From assembly GCA_033852115.1 (NCBI GenBank), contig JAWSVE010000001.1, positions 558,001 to 622,000 of the forward strand: a stretch of 64,000 nucleotides of DNA. The letters are read 5' to 3'. The position numbers and the translations under genes were made by a program. The stretch is from JAWSVE01 sp033852115. GTDB taxonomy: Bacteria; Pseudomonadota; Gammaproteobacteria; Pseudomonadales; Cellvibrionaceae. Below the pieces are notes generated by a model. That model had not been told where the DNA came from. It did not search any database and saw only the letters and a program-made list of their open reading frames with translations. Each line of letters begins with the position of its first letter. The first letter of the stretch is position 1. Positions 54,902 through 64,000 of this stretch are shown here, piece by piece.

Positions 54902-55747
54902 TTACCAACTCCAACCCGATAAAAGATAGCCTAACGTAAATATTGGCGCTGCTGCGCTGATGCTATCAATACGATCCAAGACACCACCATGCCCCGGCAA
55001 AATTCGACCGCTGTCTTTTATTCCGCGCGCGCGTTTGAGCATACTTTCCAACAAATCACCGAGAACAGACACCAAACTAGTCGGCACGATAACTAACAAA
55101 AGCCGCCAATCTAACGGGCGATCCCCAAAGACTGACATGGCAACTATTAATAGGGTGGCAAATAACACACTGCAAATGAAGCCTCCGTAAAACCCTTCCA
55201 TTGATTTTCCAGGGCTTACCGCGGGTGCTAATTTACGTTTACCGAATTTACGGCCAACGAAATAAGCCCCAATATCGGCACATGCAACACAAACAACCAT
55301 TATCACAATCAACCAAGCGCCGTTCGGCTCGGCATGAAGGAATGCAGCACTACACAATGTGGGGAAAATAACGAATATACCGATCAGCGTTTGTCCAACC
55401 GGATTATTCCAGAATGACGAAAATGAGGGATACCGTTTCACAAAAACTGCAGCAACGAACCACCAAACGGCCGTAACGGAAACCACGGTTTTCACGCGGG
55501 CCGAGTCGATGTGCCCGTCAAAAATCCCCAACCACCAGAGCATACATAACTGCAGCGCCACCATGCTTGCAGCATACACAGTACGAGTGATTAAGCCGCT
55601 ACAATGCGCTAGCCTTGACCACTCCCACGCGGCGACGGCCATAAACACCGCAACCACGGACACAAACCACTGAGGCTCCAACGCAAACAATGAGCCTAGT
55701 AAAATAGCAGCAAGTACAATCGCAGTGATGACGCGCTGTTTCAGCAT
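54902..55747 (-). CDS. cdsA: Phosphatidate cytidylyltransferase
   Basis: Integral membrane enzyme making CDP-diacylglycerol (281 residues, about eight helices). Seen: the CDP-alcohol signature near the C-terminus, PTSLVSVLGDLLESMLKRARGIKDSGRILPGHGGVLDRIDS, with the conserved Ser, Asp, Lys-Arg and Asp. Its end nearly touches the dxr start. Confidence 0.96.
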   Translation of the reverse strand: MLKQRVITAIVLAAILLGSLFALEPQWFVSVVAVFMAVAAWEWSRLAHCSGLITRTVYAASMVALQLCMLWWLGIFDGHIDSARVKTVVSVTAVWWFVAAVFVKRYPSFSSFWNNPVGQTLIGIFVIFPTLCSAAFLHAEPNGAWLIVIMVVCVACADIGAYFVGRKFGKRKLAPAVSPGKSMEGFYGGFICSVLFATLLIVAMSVFGDRPLDWRLLLVIVPTSLVSVLGDLLESMLKRARGIKDSGRILPGHGGVLDRIDSISAAAPIFTLGYLLSGWSW

Positions 55748-55769
55748 AGTTTACCCCTGAGCCTCAACC

Positions 55770-56504
55770 TTAGGCCTTTGATGACCCGGCAATCTGATCA
55801 CCGGTTAGACCAAAGCGTCGCTGACGCCGATTAAACTCATCTATCGCCACCAGAAGATCAGCGGATGAAAAGTCAGGCCAAAGCTTGCTCGAAAAATACA
55901 GCTCAGCATAAGCGGCCTGCCACATTAGAAAGTTGCTGATGCGCTGCTCCCCGCCCGTGCGAATTAACAAATCCAGCGGAGGTAGGTCTGCGGTGGACAT
56001 ATGCTTGTCCATCACTTCTTCTGAAATATCATCTTCTAGCAGGCGGCCTGCAGCAACTTCGATAGCAATGTTCTTCGCCGCGCGTGTTATATCCCACTTG
56101 CCACCATAGTCTGCCGCAATAACCAAATCTGTACTGCCATTTAGCGTAATATCTTCCGCATTTTCGATGGCACCCAGTACTTTGTCGCTGAATCGGTCAC
56201 GCCCACCAATGACTCGCAATCGCACTCCTTCATCACGCAATTGTGGAGATTCATTAGTGAGGTAGTTGTGAAAAAGACGCATCAGTGCGTCCACTTCTCG
56301 CTTAGGGCGATTCCAGTTTTCGCTACTGAATGCAAAGAGAGTTAATGCTTCCACGCTATTGTCTCGACATGTATTTAACATGTCGCGAATGCGTTCCACA
56401 CCAGCTTTATGACCATTTATGTTCAGCAACCCACGTTTTTTGGCCCAGCGATTATTGCCGTCCATAATAATCGCAATGTGCCGAAGATTTTTTTCGGAGG
56501 ACAC
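55770..56504 (-). CDS. uppS: Undecaprenyl diphosphate synthase
   Basis: Cis-prenyltransferase making the C55 lipid carrier for cell wall and LPS (244 residues). Seen: HIAIIMDGNNRWAKKRG (catalytic Asp), FSSENWNRP, and DLLIRTGGEQRISNFLMWQAAYAELYF. GTG start (TCC TCC follows). Part of the frr-uppS-cdsA-dxr series. Confidence 0.96.
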   Translation of the reverse strand: MSSEKNLRHIAIIMDGNNRWAKKRGLLNINGHKAGVERIRDMLNTCRDNSVEALTLFAFSSENWNRPKREVDALMRLFHNYLTNESPQLRDEGVRLRVIGGRDRFSDKVLGAIENAEDITLNGSTDLVIAADYGGKWDITRAAKNIAIEVAAGRLLEDDISEEVMDKHMSTADLPPLDLLIRTGGEQRISNFLMWQAAYAELYFSSKLWPDFSSADLLVAIDEFNRRQRRFGLTGDQIAGSSKA

Positions 56505-56550
56505 TAAACTAACCTTTGATTTGGTAAGCGGCAGATCTAACTACCATGAA

Positions 56551-56579
56551 AATATAATAGCGATTGCCGCTATTATATT
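56551..56579 (-). terminator. Weak terminator or hairpin at the frr stop codon
   Basis: 12-bp stem AATATAATAGCG/CGCTATTATATT with a 5-base loop. On the minus strand it begins at the frr stop codon and ends in a short T run. AT-rich, so weak; read-through into uppS is likely. Confidence 0.55.
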
Positions 56580-57130
56580 TCCATCAAGTCTGCTTCTTTC
56601 GCTTTCAGGCTTTCATCAACCTTAGCGATAAATTTATCAGTAATCTTTTGCACTTCATCTTGCGCGCGGCGCTCATCATCTTCACTGATTTCTTTTTCTT
56701 TTTGTAAATCTTTCAATTGGGCGATAGCGTCTCGACGCACATTACGCACAGACACTCTCGCGCTTTCCGCTTCAGACCGCGCTTGTTTAATGAAGCCTTT
56801 ACGCGTTTCTTCAGTGAGCGCAGGCATAGGCACACGAATAACCTCACCGGCTGTAGCTGGGTTTAGCCCTAAATCAGATTTCATAATCGCTTTTTCAATA
56901 TCGGGCACCAATTGCTTTTCCCATGGCGTGATACTTAAAGTACGCGCATCTTCCACGTTGACATTCGCCACTTGTGACAAAGGAGTATCGCTGCCGTAAT
57001 ACGACACCATAATGCCGTCTAGGATGCTAGGGTGCGCGCGGCCTGTACGAATTTTATTGAAGTGTACGGCTAGCGCGTCTAGCGCTTTCTGCATTCTTGT
57101 TTCAGCTTCTTGTTTAATGTCATTAATCAT
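56573..57130 (-). CDS. frr: Ribosome recycling factor
   Basis: Splits post-termination ribosomes with EF-G (185 residues, the standard length). Seen: the N-terminal helix (MQKALDALAVHFNKIRTGRAHPSILDGI), the beta domain (ITPWEKQLVPDIEKAI) and C-terminal helices. The start overlaps the end of pyrH by 8 bases; GGTG lies seven bases upstream of the ATG. Confidence 0.97.
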   Translation of the reverse strand: MINDIKQEAETRMQKALDALAVHFNKIRTGRAHPSILDGIMVSYYGSDTPLSQVANVNVEDARTLSITPWEKQLVPDIEKAIMKSDLGLNPATAGEVIRVPMPALTEETRKGFIKQARSEAESARVSVRNVRRDAIAQLKDLQKEKEISEDDERRAQDEVQKITDKFIAKVDESLKAKEADLMEI

Positions 57131-57863
57131 TGCACGCACCTTCTTCTATCAAAGTACCTTCATCGGCACCCACGACTATATTCAATAACGCGCCCGCTTT
57201 GTCCATCTTGAACACACGAACGGGCATATTGTGTTCACTCACTAAGCAAATTGCAGTTAAGTCCATTACACCTAGCTTTTTCTCTAATACTTCGTCGTAA
57301 CTTAAACGATCATATTTTATAGCCGAACTATCTTTCATTGGGTCAGCAGAATAAACCCCATCGACTTTGGTCGCTTTTAAAACGATATCAGCTTCGACTT
57401 CGATGCCACGCAAACAGGCGGCAGAGTCTGTAGTAAAGAATGGGTTACCAGTCCCTGCAGAAAAGATAACAACTTCACCACTACTTAAGCAGCGAATTGC
57501 TTGACGACGATCGTAGTGCTCAACGACACCACTCATTGGAATAGCCGACATAACTCGTGAGGAAATATTAGAACGTTCTAACGCATCGCGCATCGCGAGA
57601 GCATTCATCACGGTCGCAAGCATGCCCATGTGATCGCCAGTTACGCGATCAAGGCCTGCAGCATTAAGCGCAGCGCCGCGGAATAAATTACCACCGCCGA
57701 TCACCAAACCAACTTGGACACCAATACCCACAAGCTGGCCGATTTCTAATGCCATTTTATCGAGGACTTTGGGGTCAATACCAAAGCCTTCGGAGCCCAT
57801 TAACTCCTCGCCACTCAACTTCAACAAAATTCGTTTATATTTTTTATCGCGAGTGTTCGGCAT
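57123..57863 (-). CDS. pyrH: UMP kinase
   Basis: Phosphorylates UMP to UDP (246 residues). Seen: RILLKLSGEELMG phosphate-binding start, VIGGGNLFRGAA, DHMGMLATVMNALAMRDALE and the uridine-contacting GTGNPFFTTDSAA. Between tsf and frr as in most bacteria; translationally coupled to frr. Confidence 0.97.
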   Translation of the reverse strand: MPNTRDKKYKRILLKLSGEELMGSEGFGIDPKVLDKMALEIGQLVGIGVQVGLVIGGGNLFRGAALNAAGLDRVTGDHMGMLATVMNALAMRDALERSNISSRVMSAIPMSGVVEHYDRRQAIRCLSSGEVVIFSAGTGNPFFTTDSAACLRGIEVEADIVLKATKVDGVYSADPMKDSSAIKYDRLSYDEVLEKKLGVMDLTAICLVSEHNMPVRVFKMDKAGALLNIVVGADEGTLIEEGACND

Positions 57864-57930
57864 CGACTGGTCTCCAAAGAATTGAAAAGCGTTTTATTGC
57901 GCGTCCGTGCGCCTATTCTCATTCCATAAA

Positions 57931-57949
57931 CCCGGCATACAATGCCGGG
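57931..57949 (-). terminator. Terminator-like hairpin between tsf and pyrH
   Basis: CCCGGCAT/ATGCCGGG with a 3-base loop, followed on the minus strand by TTTAT. Probably a partial terminator reducing pyrH relative to tsf. Confidence 0.7.
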
Positions 57950-57957
57950 GACAGCAA

Positions 57958-58830
57958 TTACTTGCTTGCTTCGACTTGCGCAGCAACTTCCGCGGCGAAA
58001 TCAACTTCTTCTTTCTCGATACCTTCACCCACTCCGTAGCGAACGAAAGCAACGATTTCCGCACCTGCATCTTTTGCTAATTTACCAACGCTAACATCTG
58101 GGTTTTTAACAAAAGGCTGCTCGGTCAAGCTGTTTTCTTTCAAGTACTTGGCGATACGACCTTGCATCATTTTCTCAACGATATTTTCAGGCTTGCCCGC
58201 CATGTCTGGTTGCGCTTTGATGATGTCTTCTTCGCGCTTAACATCAGCTTCTGGCATATCACTTGGGTTCACAACCGCTGGGTTCACAGCAGCAACATGC
58301 ATAGCAATGTCTTTGGCCAAATCAGCGTCGCCGCCTTTCAATTGAACCAACACCGCGATACGGTTGTTTGAGTGAACATAACCACCAACAACACCGCCTT
58401 CGGCAGTTTGTGAAGCGATGCGACGTACGCCGATGTTTTCACCAATTTTTTGAACCAATTTTTCGCGTTGATCTTCAAGATCACCGGCCATTAATGCAGC
58501 AACATCTTCTTGCTTATCCGCGAACGCTTTATCAACCACAGTGTTAACAAAGCCAAGGAAGTTTTCGTCGCGTGCAACGAAATCAGTTTCACTGTTGACT
58601 TCAACTAGCAAGCCGTAGCTTGCGTCGTCAGCCAATTTAATGGCTACAACGCCGTCTGCTGCTGTGCGGTCAGCTTTTTTAGCTGCTTTCAAACCACTGG
58701 CTTTACGCAGGTTGTCGATAGCCACTTCGATATCGCCATCAGCTTCTACTAGAGCGCCTTTGCACTCCATCATTCCGAGCCCAGTACGCTCGCGTAATTC
58801 TTTTACCATCGAAGCAGAAATTGCTGCCAT
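57958..58830 (-). CDS. tsf: Translation elongation factor Ts
   Basis: Guanine nucleotide exchange factor for EF-Tu (290 residues). Seen: VKELRERTGLGMMECKGALVEADGDIE, the UBA-like N-domain, NSETDFVARDENF with the Thr-Asp-Phe-Val contact, and AMHVAAVNPAVV. Follows rpsB. Confidence 0.97.
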   Translation of the reverse strand: MAAISASMVKELRERTGLGMMECKGALVEADGDIEVAIDNLRKASGLKAAKKADRTAADGVVAIKLADDASYGLLVEVNSETDFVARDENFLGFVNTVVDKAFADKQEDVAALMAGDLEDQREKLVQKIGENIGVRRIASQTAEGGVVGGYVHSNNRIAVLVQLKGGDADLAKDIAMHVAAVNPAVVNPSDMPEADVKREEDIIKAQPDMAGKPENIVEKMMQGRIAKYLKENSLTEQPFVKNPDVSVGKLAKDAGAEIVAFVRYGVGEGIEKEEVDFAAEVAAQVEASK

Positions 58831-58871
58831 GATCGTATCCTCACTATTCGGTTTAAATCTTGGTTAAATTG

Positions 58872-58893
58872 AAAAAAGGGGGCCGCTGCCCCC
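58872..58893 (-). terminator. Terminator/attenuator between rpsB and tsf
   Basis: GGGGGC/GCCCCC stem (58878-58883, 58888-58893) with a 4-base loop and six T on the minus strand. A terminator here with partial read-through sets the rpsB:tsf ratio in related bacteria. Confidence 0.88.
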
Positions 58894-58919
58894 TTTTCAA
58901 AATGGACTAGCTTTCGCTA

Positions 58920-59675
58920 TTAGCCTGCGTTGCTTTCCGCCGCATCACCAGCGTCATCCACCTCAACAAACTCACTCTTTGCTGGAGCCGCCTGAGAAGA
59001 AGCACCTTCTAGACATGCGTCTGCCATAGCCGTCATGTACAATTTGATTGCACGGATAGAGTCGTCGTTTCCGGGGATTACGTAGTCAACGCCTTCAGGA
59101 TCACTATTAGTATCAACGATACCAATAACAGGAATGCCGAGTTTGTTTGCTTCTTTGATCGCGATACGCTCGTGTTCAACATCAATCACGAACAGTGCAT
59201 CTGGCAAACCGCCAATGTCTTTAATACCACCGATAGAACGCTCAAGCTTTTCCATCATGCGAGTACGCATCAACGCTTCTTTTTTAGTTAGAAGGTCAAA
59301 AGTACCGTCTTGGCTCTGAGTTTCTAGTTCGCGGAAACGTCGAACAGAAGCGCGGATCGTTTTGTAGTTGGTCAACATACCACCCAACCAGCGGTGGCTC
59401 ACGAATGGCTGACCAGCGCGCTCAGCTTGCTCTTTGGTGATTTTTTGAGCCGCTCGTTTGGTACCAACGAACAACACTTTTTTCTTTTGAGACGCTAACT
59501 TGCGCACGAATTCCAAAGCGTCGTTGAACGCTGGGACGGTGTGCTCGAGGTTAACGATGTGGATTTTGTTGCGAGCGCCAAAGATGAATTTGCCCATCTT
59601 TGGGTTCCAGTAACGAGTCTGGTGCCCAAAGTGAACGCCAGCTTGCAACATGTCGCGCATGCTTACTGATGCCAT
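58920..59675 (-). CDS. rpsB: 30S ribosomal protein S2
   Basis: 251 residues. Seen: MRDMLQAGVHFGHQTRYWNPKM, FIFGARNKIHIVNLEHT, KRAAQKITKEQAERAGQPFVSHRWLGGMLTN, and DALFVIDVEHERIAIKEANKLGIPVIGIVDTN. The frame runs 31 codons further upstream, but these lie in the mRNA leader; ATG 59675 has AAGGAAAA before it and gives the known N-terminus. Confidence 0.97.
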   Translation of the reverse strand: MASVSMRDMLQAGVHFGHQTRYWNPKMGKFIFGARNKIHIVNLEHTVPAFNDALEFVRKLASQKKKVLFVGTKRAAQKITKEQAERAGQPFVSHRWLGGMLTNYKTIRASVRRFRELETQSQDGTFDLLTKKEALMRTRMMEKLERSIGGIKDIGGLPDALFVIDVEHERIAIKEANKLGIPVIGIVDTNSDPEGVDYVIPGNDDSIRAIKLYMTAMADACLEGASSQAAPAKSEFVEVDDAGDAAESNAG

Positions 59676-60045
59676 GATATTTTCCTTTCGGGTTAGGCCT
59701 CCATACACCCCATGTATCAACCCTGAAATCGCCCTATAAAGCGCATCTTTCAAGGCACCCAGACACATGTGCCGGTATATGTGTGACTTTGATTAAGTTA
59801 ATAGTTTGCCTACTTTGATTTCGGCGCGCGCTTTATACCACAAAGCCAACCCACAATAAAGGCTAAAATCGATCTGACCAACACCTCCCGTTGGGAGACA
59901 TTTCACACAAAAACCCTTGTAAATCAAGGGCTTCTATAAAAAATTCTCTCCTCAAACGCACCAATTGCATCTTTCTGAACCATACTGGTTTACAATAGCG
60001 CCGATTTCCAACCCTAAATTCATCACAATCGCGAACCAAGGTGTA
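59676..60045. promoter_or_regulatory. rpsB leader and divergent rpsB/map control region
   Basis: 370 bases without a gene. On the minus strand an extended -10 (TGGTATAAA; -10 at 59832-59837) could start an rpsB leader of about 150 bases; such leaders bind S2 in gammaproteobacteria. Two hairpins lie between the genes: CTCCC/GGGAG at 59885-59897 and CCCTTG/CAAGGG at 59914-59930. On the map side TACAAT at 59991-59996 may be a -10, but the nearest -35-like TTGCAT is 20 bases away. Confidence 0.5.
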
Positions 60046-60822
60046 ATGTCAGTTTCAATCAAGACCCCAGAAGATATCGAGAAAATGCGCGTTGCCGGCC
60101 GAATGGCAGCCAAAGTGCTAGAGCAAATTGGGGAGCATGTTCAGCCCGGCGTATCAACTGCCAGGATAGACGAACTGTGCAATGAAATGATCCTCGCGCA
60201 AGGGGCGGTATCCGCCTGCATTGGCTATCGCGGCTTCCCTAAGGCGGTATGCACATCGGTCAATCAGGTTGTCTGCCATGGGATTCCATCAGAAAAGAAA
60301 ATACTTAAGAACGGCGATATCATCAATATCGATGTTACCGTCATATACGACGGGTTCCATGGAGATACCAGTGCAATGTTCTGCGTTGGCAAAGTTGCAC
60401 CTCACGCCGAGCGACTCATTCAGATTACCCAAGAATGCTTATATAAAGGTATTGAGACGGTTAAACCCGGAGCTACGCTCGGTGATATAGGCCATGTCAT
60501 CCAACAACACGCCGAAGGCAACTACTACTCTGTGGTTCGTGACTATTGCGGCCACGGTATAGGTCGAGTCTTCCATGAAGACCCTCAAGTAATGCATTAC
60601 GGCAAGCCTGGTCAAGGGATGGTTTTAAAAGAAGGGATGACCTTCACCATCGAGCCAATGATCAACGCTGGAAAGCATCAAACTAAACTCAAACCTGATG
60701 GCTGGACAGTTGAAACCCGTGATGGACGACTATCTGCCCAATGGGAACACACCATGGCAGTGACTAAAGATGGTGTTGAGATATTAACAGCGCGCGTGGG
60801 CGAGCCCTTCTACAAACCTTAA
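60046..60822 (+). CDS. map: Methionine aminopeptidase type I
   Basis: Removes the initiator methionine (258 residues). Metal ligands are all visible: Asp in IDVTVIYDGFHGDTS (two), His in CGHGIGRVFHEDP, Glu in FTIEPMI and Glu in QWEHTMAV. The frame extends 27 codons upstream without merit; ATG 60046 has AAGGTG before it. Divergent from rpsB, the usual arrangement, and followed by glnD after 27 bases. Confidence 0.97.
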   Translation: MSVSIKTPEDIEKMRVAGRMAAKVLEQIGEHVQPGVSTARIDELCNEMILAQGAVSACIGYRGFPKAVCTSVNQVVCHGIPSEKKILKNGDIINIDVTVIYDGFHGDTSAMFCVGKVAPHAERLIQITQECLYKGIETVKPGATLGDIGHVIQQHAEGNYYSVVRDYCGHGIGRVFHEDPQVMHYGKPGQGMVLKEGMTFTIEPMINAGKHQTKLKPDGWTVETRDGRLSAQWEHTMAVTKDGVEILTARVGEPFYKP

Positions 60823-60849
60823 GCATCCACAAAGGTTACCAACCACTGT

Positions 60850-63531
60850 ATGTCCCTACCTTATTTCGAGAAACCACTCGTATTCTTCGAGCAAGGCCGG
60901 TTCCGCAGCAGCCTCGAGAGCGGGAATAAGATCGCTACGTTTAAAGATGCGATCGCGGCAGCGGACCTACAATTCAACAATCGCTTTATCGAAGGTGAAG
61001 ATATTCGCAAGCTCGTTCGCGAGCGAGCACTCTTTATCGACTGTATTTTGCACTACGCATGGCATCAATTTGAGTGGCCATCAGATTCAAAACAGTCGGT
61101 GTGCCTCGCCGCCGTGGGGGGGTATGGTCGAGGAGAACTGCACCCTCACTCCGATATCGACCTTTTACTGCTATTGCGAGATGACGAAGTCGATGGGGTG
61201 AAACAAAGCATCGAAGGCTTCATCACGCTACTGTGGGATATAGGGCTCGAAATTGGCCAAAGTGTCCGCACAGTGTCCCAATGTCTGTCGATCGCGAAAA
61301 ACGACATCAGCGTCGCCACCAACCTCATGGAATGCCGCACATTGCTGGGTGACGACAGCCTTCGCGCTGAACTCGCGCAAAAAACCGCGCCTCAATTTAT
61401 GTGGCCCGCCGACGACTTCTTCCGCGCAAAGTGGGATGAACAAATCAAGCGACACGAAAAACATAACAACACAGAATATAATTTAGAGCCCAATGTTAAA
61501 AATGCACCCGGTGGATTGCGTGATATCCAGATTATCAGTTGGGTTGCAAAACGATTTTTTGGTGTTGAATCACTACACGAACTTGAAGGCCGCGACTTTT
61601 TGACCGAGGAAGAGTTTGCCATTCTGCGCTCTGGAGAAGAATTTTTATGGAAGGTTCGTTATGGCCTTCACATGATTGTAGGCAGACCTGAAGAGCGACT
61701 ACTGTTCGAATACCAACGAGAGTTGGCCAAACTATTCGGCTATCAGGACACAGAACAGCGCCTCGCTGTCGAGCAATTTATGCATTGGTACTACCGCATA
61801 GTATTAACGCTCGGCGAATTGAACGATGTGCTGCTCCAGTTTTTGGATGAAGCGATTCTTCAGAAAGGTAAGAACACAGCCATCACACCGGTCAATGAAC
61901 GCTTTCAATTGCTGGATGGATATATCGAAGCAACTCATGCAGAGGTCTTCGAACAAACACCAAGCGCACTGTTAGAAATATTCGTGCTCATGGGGAATGA
62001 CCCCGATATTCGAGGCGTCCGCGCTAGCACCATTCGCCTCATTCGTGCAAGCCGAGAACTAATAGACGAAGACTTTCGAGCACAAGAAGAAAACCGTAAG
62101 CTATTTATGGCACTTCTGGGCTGTCCGCATGGTTTGTTTACGCAACTAAAGCGAATGAAACGCTATGGCGTACTCGGACGCTACCTCCCAGAATTCGGAC
62201 GCGTTACCGGACAAATGCAGCACGACCTGTTCCACATCTATACGGTTGATGCCCACACGCTTTTGGTCGTAAAAAATATGCGTCAATTTAATCGGCCAGA
62301 TGCATCGGAAGAGTTTCCCGTTGCGGCGCATGCCATGAAGCGTCTACCCAAAAAGGAATTACTTTACATCGCCGGTTTGTATCATGATATCGCCAAGGGC
62401 CGGGGCGGTGATCACTCGACGTTAGGTGCAGAAGATGCCACTCGTTTTTGCCAGGATCATGGACTCACACCGCGCGAAACCCGACTTGTTTGTTGGCTAG
62501 TAGAAAAGCACCTACTGATGTCTTCTGTGTCACAAAAACAAGACATCATGGACCCCGATGTCATTCATAATTTTGCATTAGAAATCGGCGACCAATTACA
62601 CCTTGATTACCTCTATTGCTTGACCGTCGCCGATATGAACGCGACCAACCCAGACATTTGGAATAGTTGGCGCGCCAGTTTAATGCGGCAGCTATACCTA
62701 GAAACCAAGCGCGCTTTGCGACGCGGCTTAGAAAATACCATTGACCAACAAGAGGTTATCGAAGAAACCCAAGCTGCCGCATTACATAAGCTAACCCGAA
62801 AGGGGTTTTCGGAAACACAAATTCGCGAACTCTGGGCAGACATGGGCGAGGATTACTTTCTACGCGAAACCTATCTCGACATTGTTTGGCACATGCAAGC
62901 CATCGCGAAAGCCCCAGAGGCAGCAATACTTATCTTGATTGATAAGACAACAACGGTCATGCATGAGGGCGCGACGCAAATTTTTATTCGTGCCAAAGAT
63001 CAACTCAATGTATTTGCGGCTGCAGCAACCTGTCTCGACCAACTCAATTTGAGCATTCAAGATGCGCGCATATACCACACCAAATCCGGCTACACGGTCG
63101 ATACCTTTTACGTGCTAGACCAATTTGGTGAACCCATCAGCGAAGATAAAGATCGCGTAGCTCGTATCAAGAAAGCGCTCAGCGAAGAACTCAGCCTTAC
63201 CGCCGATTACAAAAGCGTTATCAGCCGCCACACTCCGCGGCAGCTCAAACAGTTTGCCATGCCGACTCGAACCAGTATTAACACCGACATCAATAGTGGC
63301 CATACGGTTCTCGAAGTCATCAGTCCAGATCGCCCTGGCCTACTGGCAAGAATTGGTCGCATTTTTATCGAGTTTAATATTCAATTACAGAATGCAAAAA
63401 TTTCGACACTAGGCGAACGTGTCGAAGACATATTTTTTATCACCGACAACAATGGGCAACCGCTTAGCGACCCCAGCTTATGCCAGCGCTTGCAAAAGGA
63501 AATTTGTCAGCAACTGGACCAGCATGTATAA
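60850..63531 (+). CDS. glnD: Bifunctional [protein-PII] uridylyltransferase / uridylyl-removing enzyme
   Basis: Glutamine sensor that uridylylates PII proteins when nitrogen is short and removes UMP when it is plentiful (893 residues). Domains: nucleotidyltransferase with GGYGRGELHPHSDIDLL (about 96-112), the PII-UTase helical part, an HD hydrolase with LYHDIAKGRGGDHSTLG (about 512-528), and two C-terminal ACT domains that bind glutamine (second one from TVLEVISPDRPGLLARIG). Through PII and NtrB/NtrC it would control sigma-54 nitrogen genes such as the nirB operon in this window. Confidence 0.97.
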   Translation: MSLPYFEKPLVFFEQGRFRSSLESGNKIATFKDAIAAADLQFNNRFIEGEDIRKLVRERALFIDCILHYAWHQFEWPSDSKQSVCLAAVGGYGRGELHPHSDIDLLLLLRDDEVDGVKQSIEGFITLLWDIGLEIGQSVRTVSQCLSIAKNDISVATNLMECRTLLGDDSLRAELAQKTAPQFMWPADDFFRAKWDEQIKRHEKHNNTEYNLEPNVKNAPGGLRDIQIISWVAKRFFGVESLHELEGRDFLTEEEFAILRSGEEFLWKVRYGLHMIVGRPEERLLFEYQRELAKLFGYQDTEQRLAVEQFMHWYYRIVLTLGELNDVLLQFLDEAILQKGKNTAITPVNERFQLLDGYIEATHAEVFEQTPSALLEIFVLMGNDPDIRGVRASTIRLIRASRELIDEDFRAQEENRKLFMALLGCPHGLFTQLKRMKRYGVLGRYLPEFGRVTGQMQHDLFHIYTVDAHTLLVVKNMRQFNRPDASEEFPVAAHAMKRLPKKELLYIAGLYHDIAKGRGGDHSTLGAEDATRFCQDHGLTPRETRLVCWLVEKHLLMSSVSQKQDIMDPDVIHNFALEIGDQLHLDYLYCLTVADMNATNPDIWNSWRASLMRQLYLETKRALRRGLENTIDQQEVIEETQAAALHKLTRKGFSETQIRELWADMGEDYFLRETYLDIVWHMQAIAKAPEAAILILIDKTTTVMHEGATQIFIRAKDQLNVFAAAATCLDQLNLSIQDARIYHTKSGYTVDTFYVLDQFGEPISEDKDRVARIKKALSEELSLTADYKSVISRHTPRQLKQFAMPTRTSINTDINSGHTVLEVISPDRPGLLARIGRIFIEFNIQLQNAKISTLGERVEDIFFITDNNGQPLSDPSLCQRLQKEICQQLDQHV

Positions 63532-63542
63532 GACAGCAAACC

Positions 63543-64000
63543 ATGAACCCCGATTTAGCAAAACTACAGACTTACCCCTTCGAAAAACTTGCTGCATTAA
63601 AAGCCGCAACAAGCGAGCCCTCCTCGGCTAGTAACCACATCGCATTTTCAATTGGGGAACCTAAACACCAACCACCATCCTTAGTGATGGACACACTTCG
63701 CCAATCACTCAACAAAATTTCAGCTTACCCAGCCACGAAAGGGATTCCGGAGTTGCGCCAAGCAATTTCTCGCTGGCTGGAAATGCGCTTTAAGATCCCA
63801 ACCAATAGCGTCGATTCAGAAACTCAGGTATTGCCCGTCAATGGAACACGCGAGGCGCTATTCGCCTTTGCCCAGGCAGTAATTGATCGTTCCAAACCTG
63901 ATGCCTTAGTGGTTTCGCCAAATCCGTTTTATCAAATCTATGAAGGCGCCACCTATTTATCTGGCGCTGATATTTTTTATCTCAATTGCACGGCAGATAA
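63543..64000 (+). CDS. dapC: Succinyldiaminopimelate transaminase, N-terminal part (cut by window edge)
   Basis: 152 codons are visible. Class I/II aminotransferase start: LQTYPFEKLAAL, FSIGEPKHQPP, YPATKGIPELRQAISRWLEMRF, and VLPVNGTREALFAFAQAV, then PNPFYQIYEGA. The map-glnD-dapC order supports DapC of the lysine/diaminopimelate pathway over other members of the fold. The PLP lysine lies beyond the window. Starts 11 bases after the glnD stop. Confidence 0.88.
   Translation, partial: MNPDLAKLQTYPFEKLAALKAATSEPSSASNHIAFSIGEPKHQPPSLVMDTLRQSLNKISAYPATKGIPELRQAISRWLEMRFKIPTNSVDSETQVLPVNGTREALFAFAQAVIDRSKPDALVVSPNPFYQIYEGATYLSGADIFYLNCTAD

Overview
The window is a chromosomal segment of a Gram-negative gammaproteobacterium, most likely a marine member of the Cellvibrionales/Pseudomonadales. 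The evidence for this is gene order. It carries rpsB-tsf-pyrH-frr-uppS-cdsA-dxr-rseP-bamA-skp-lpxD-fabZ-lpxA-lpxB-rnhB on the minus strand, map-glnD-dapC diverging from it, holC-(acidic protein)-valS, lptF-lptG divergent from pepA, and a nirB-nirD-nitrate transporter-PP2C/kinase cluster like that of Pseudomonas. The placement rests on synteny and protein character only; no rRNA gene is present.

Layout. 1-6000: the tail of a ChrR-like anti-sigma cupin protein, a 2-Cys peroxiredoxin, a bfd ferredoxin behind a promoter with a Fur-like box, a class V aminotransferase and a 987-residue TonB-dependent receptor. 6400-15300: nitrate/nitrite assimilation (nirB, nirD, nitrate transporter, PP2C-kinase fusion) behind a near-consensus sigma-54 promoter with candidate NtrC sites. 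The molybdenum cofactor genes moaA-mobB-moaB lie on the opposite strand; no nitrate reductase catalytic gene is in the window. 15300-24100: a DUF1244 protein, an Omp85/D15-like outer-membrane protein, phhB, and an unusual three-gene envelope operon. That operon encodes a transglutaminase-like + polytopic membrane + ATP-grasp fusion, a TPR protein and an outer-membrane barrel candidate. 24200-36600: an amidohydrolase, a class III cyclase-FHA protein, an RDD protein, lptG/lptF, pepA, holC, an acidic protein and valS.

The accessory region is about 36600-43300. At 37213-40052 there is a short integron-type cassette array without an integrase in view. Cassette ends carry attC-like hairpin sites. 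In cassettes 1 and 2 the seven-base core at the start of the cassette is the exact reverse complement of the core at its end, as cassette circularisation predicts. Cargo: a GFA-type zinc protein, a Tse2-like toxin with a Tsi2-like antitoxin, a frameshifted lipoprotein, a protein of unknown function and a NUDIX hydrolase. A small membrane protein, an MFS transporter, a protein of unknown function and a polytopic membrane protein follow.

44600-64000 is essential core: RNase HII, lipid A synthesis, outer-membrane assembly (BamA, Skp, RseP), isoprenoid and phospholipid synthesis (DXR, UppS, CdsA), translation (S2, EF-Ts, RRF, Map), UMP kinase and nitrogen sensing (GlnD). GlnD is a natural functional partner of the NtrC/sigma-54-type nirB promoter. 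No tRNA, rRNA, CRISPR array, insertion sequence or prophage gene was recognised.
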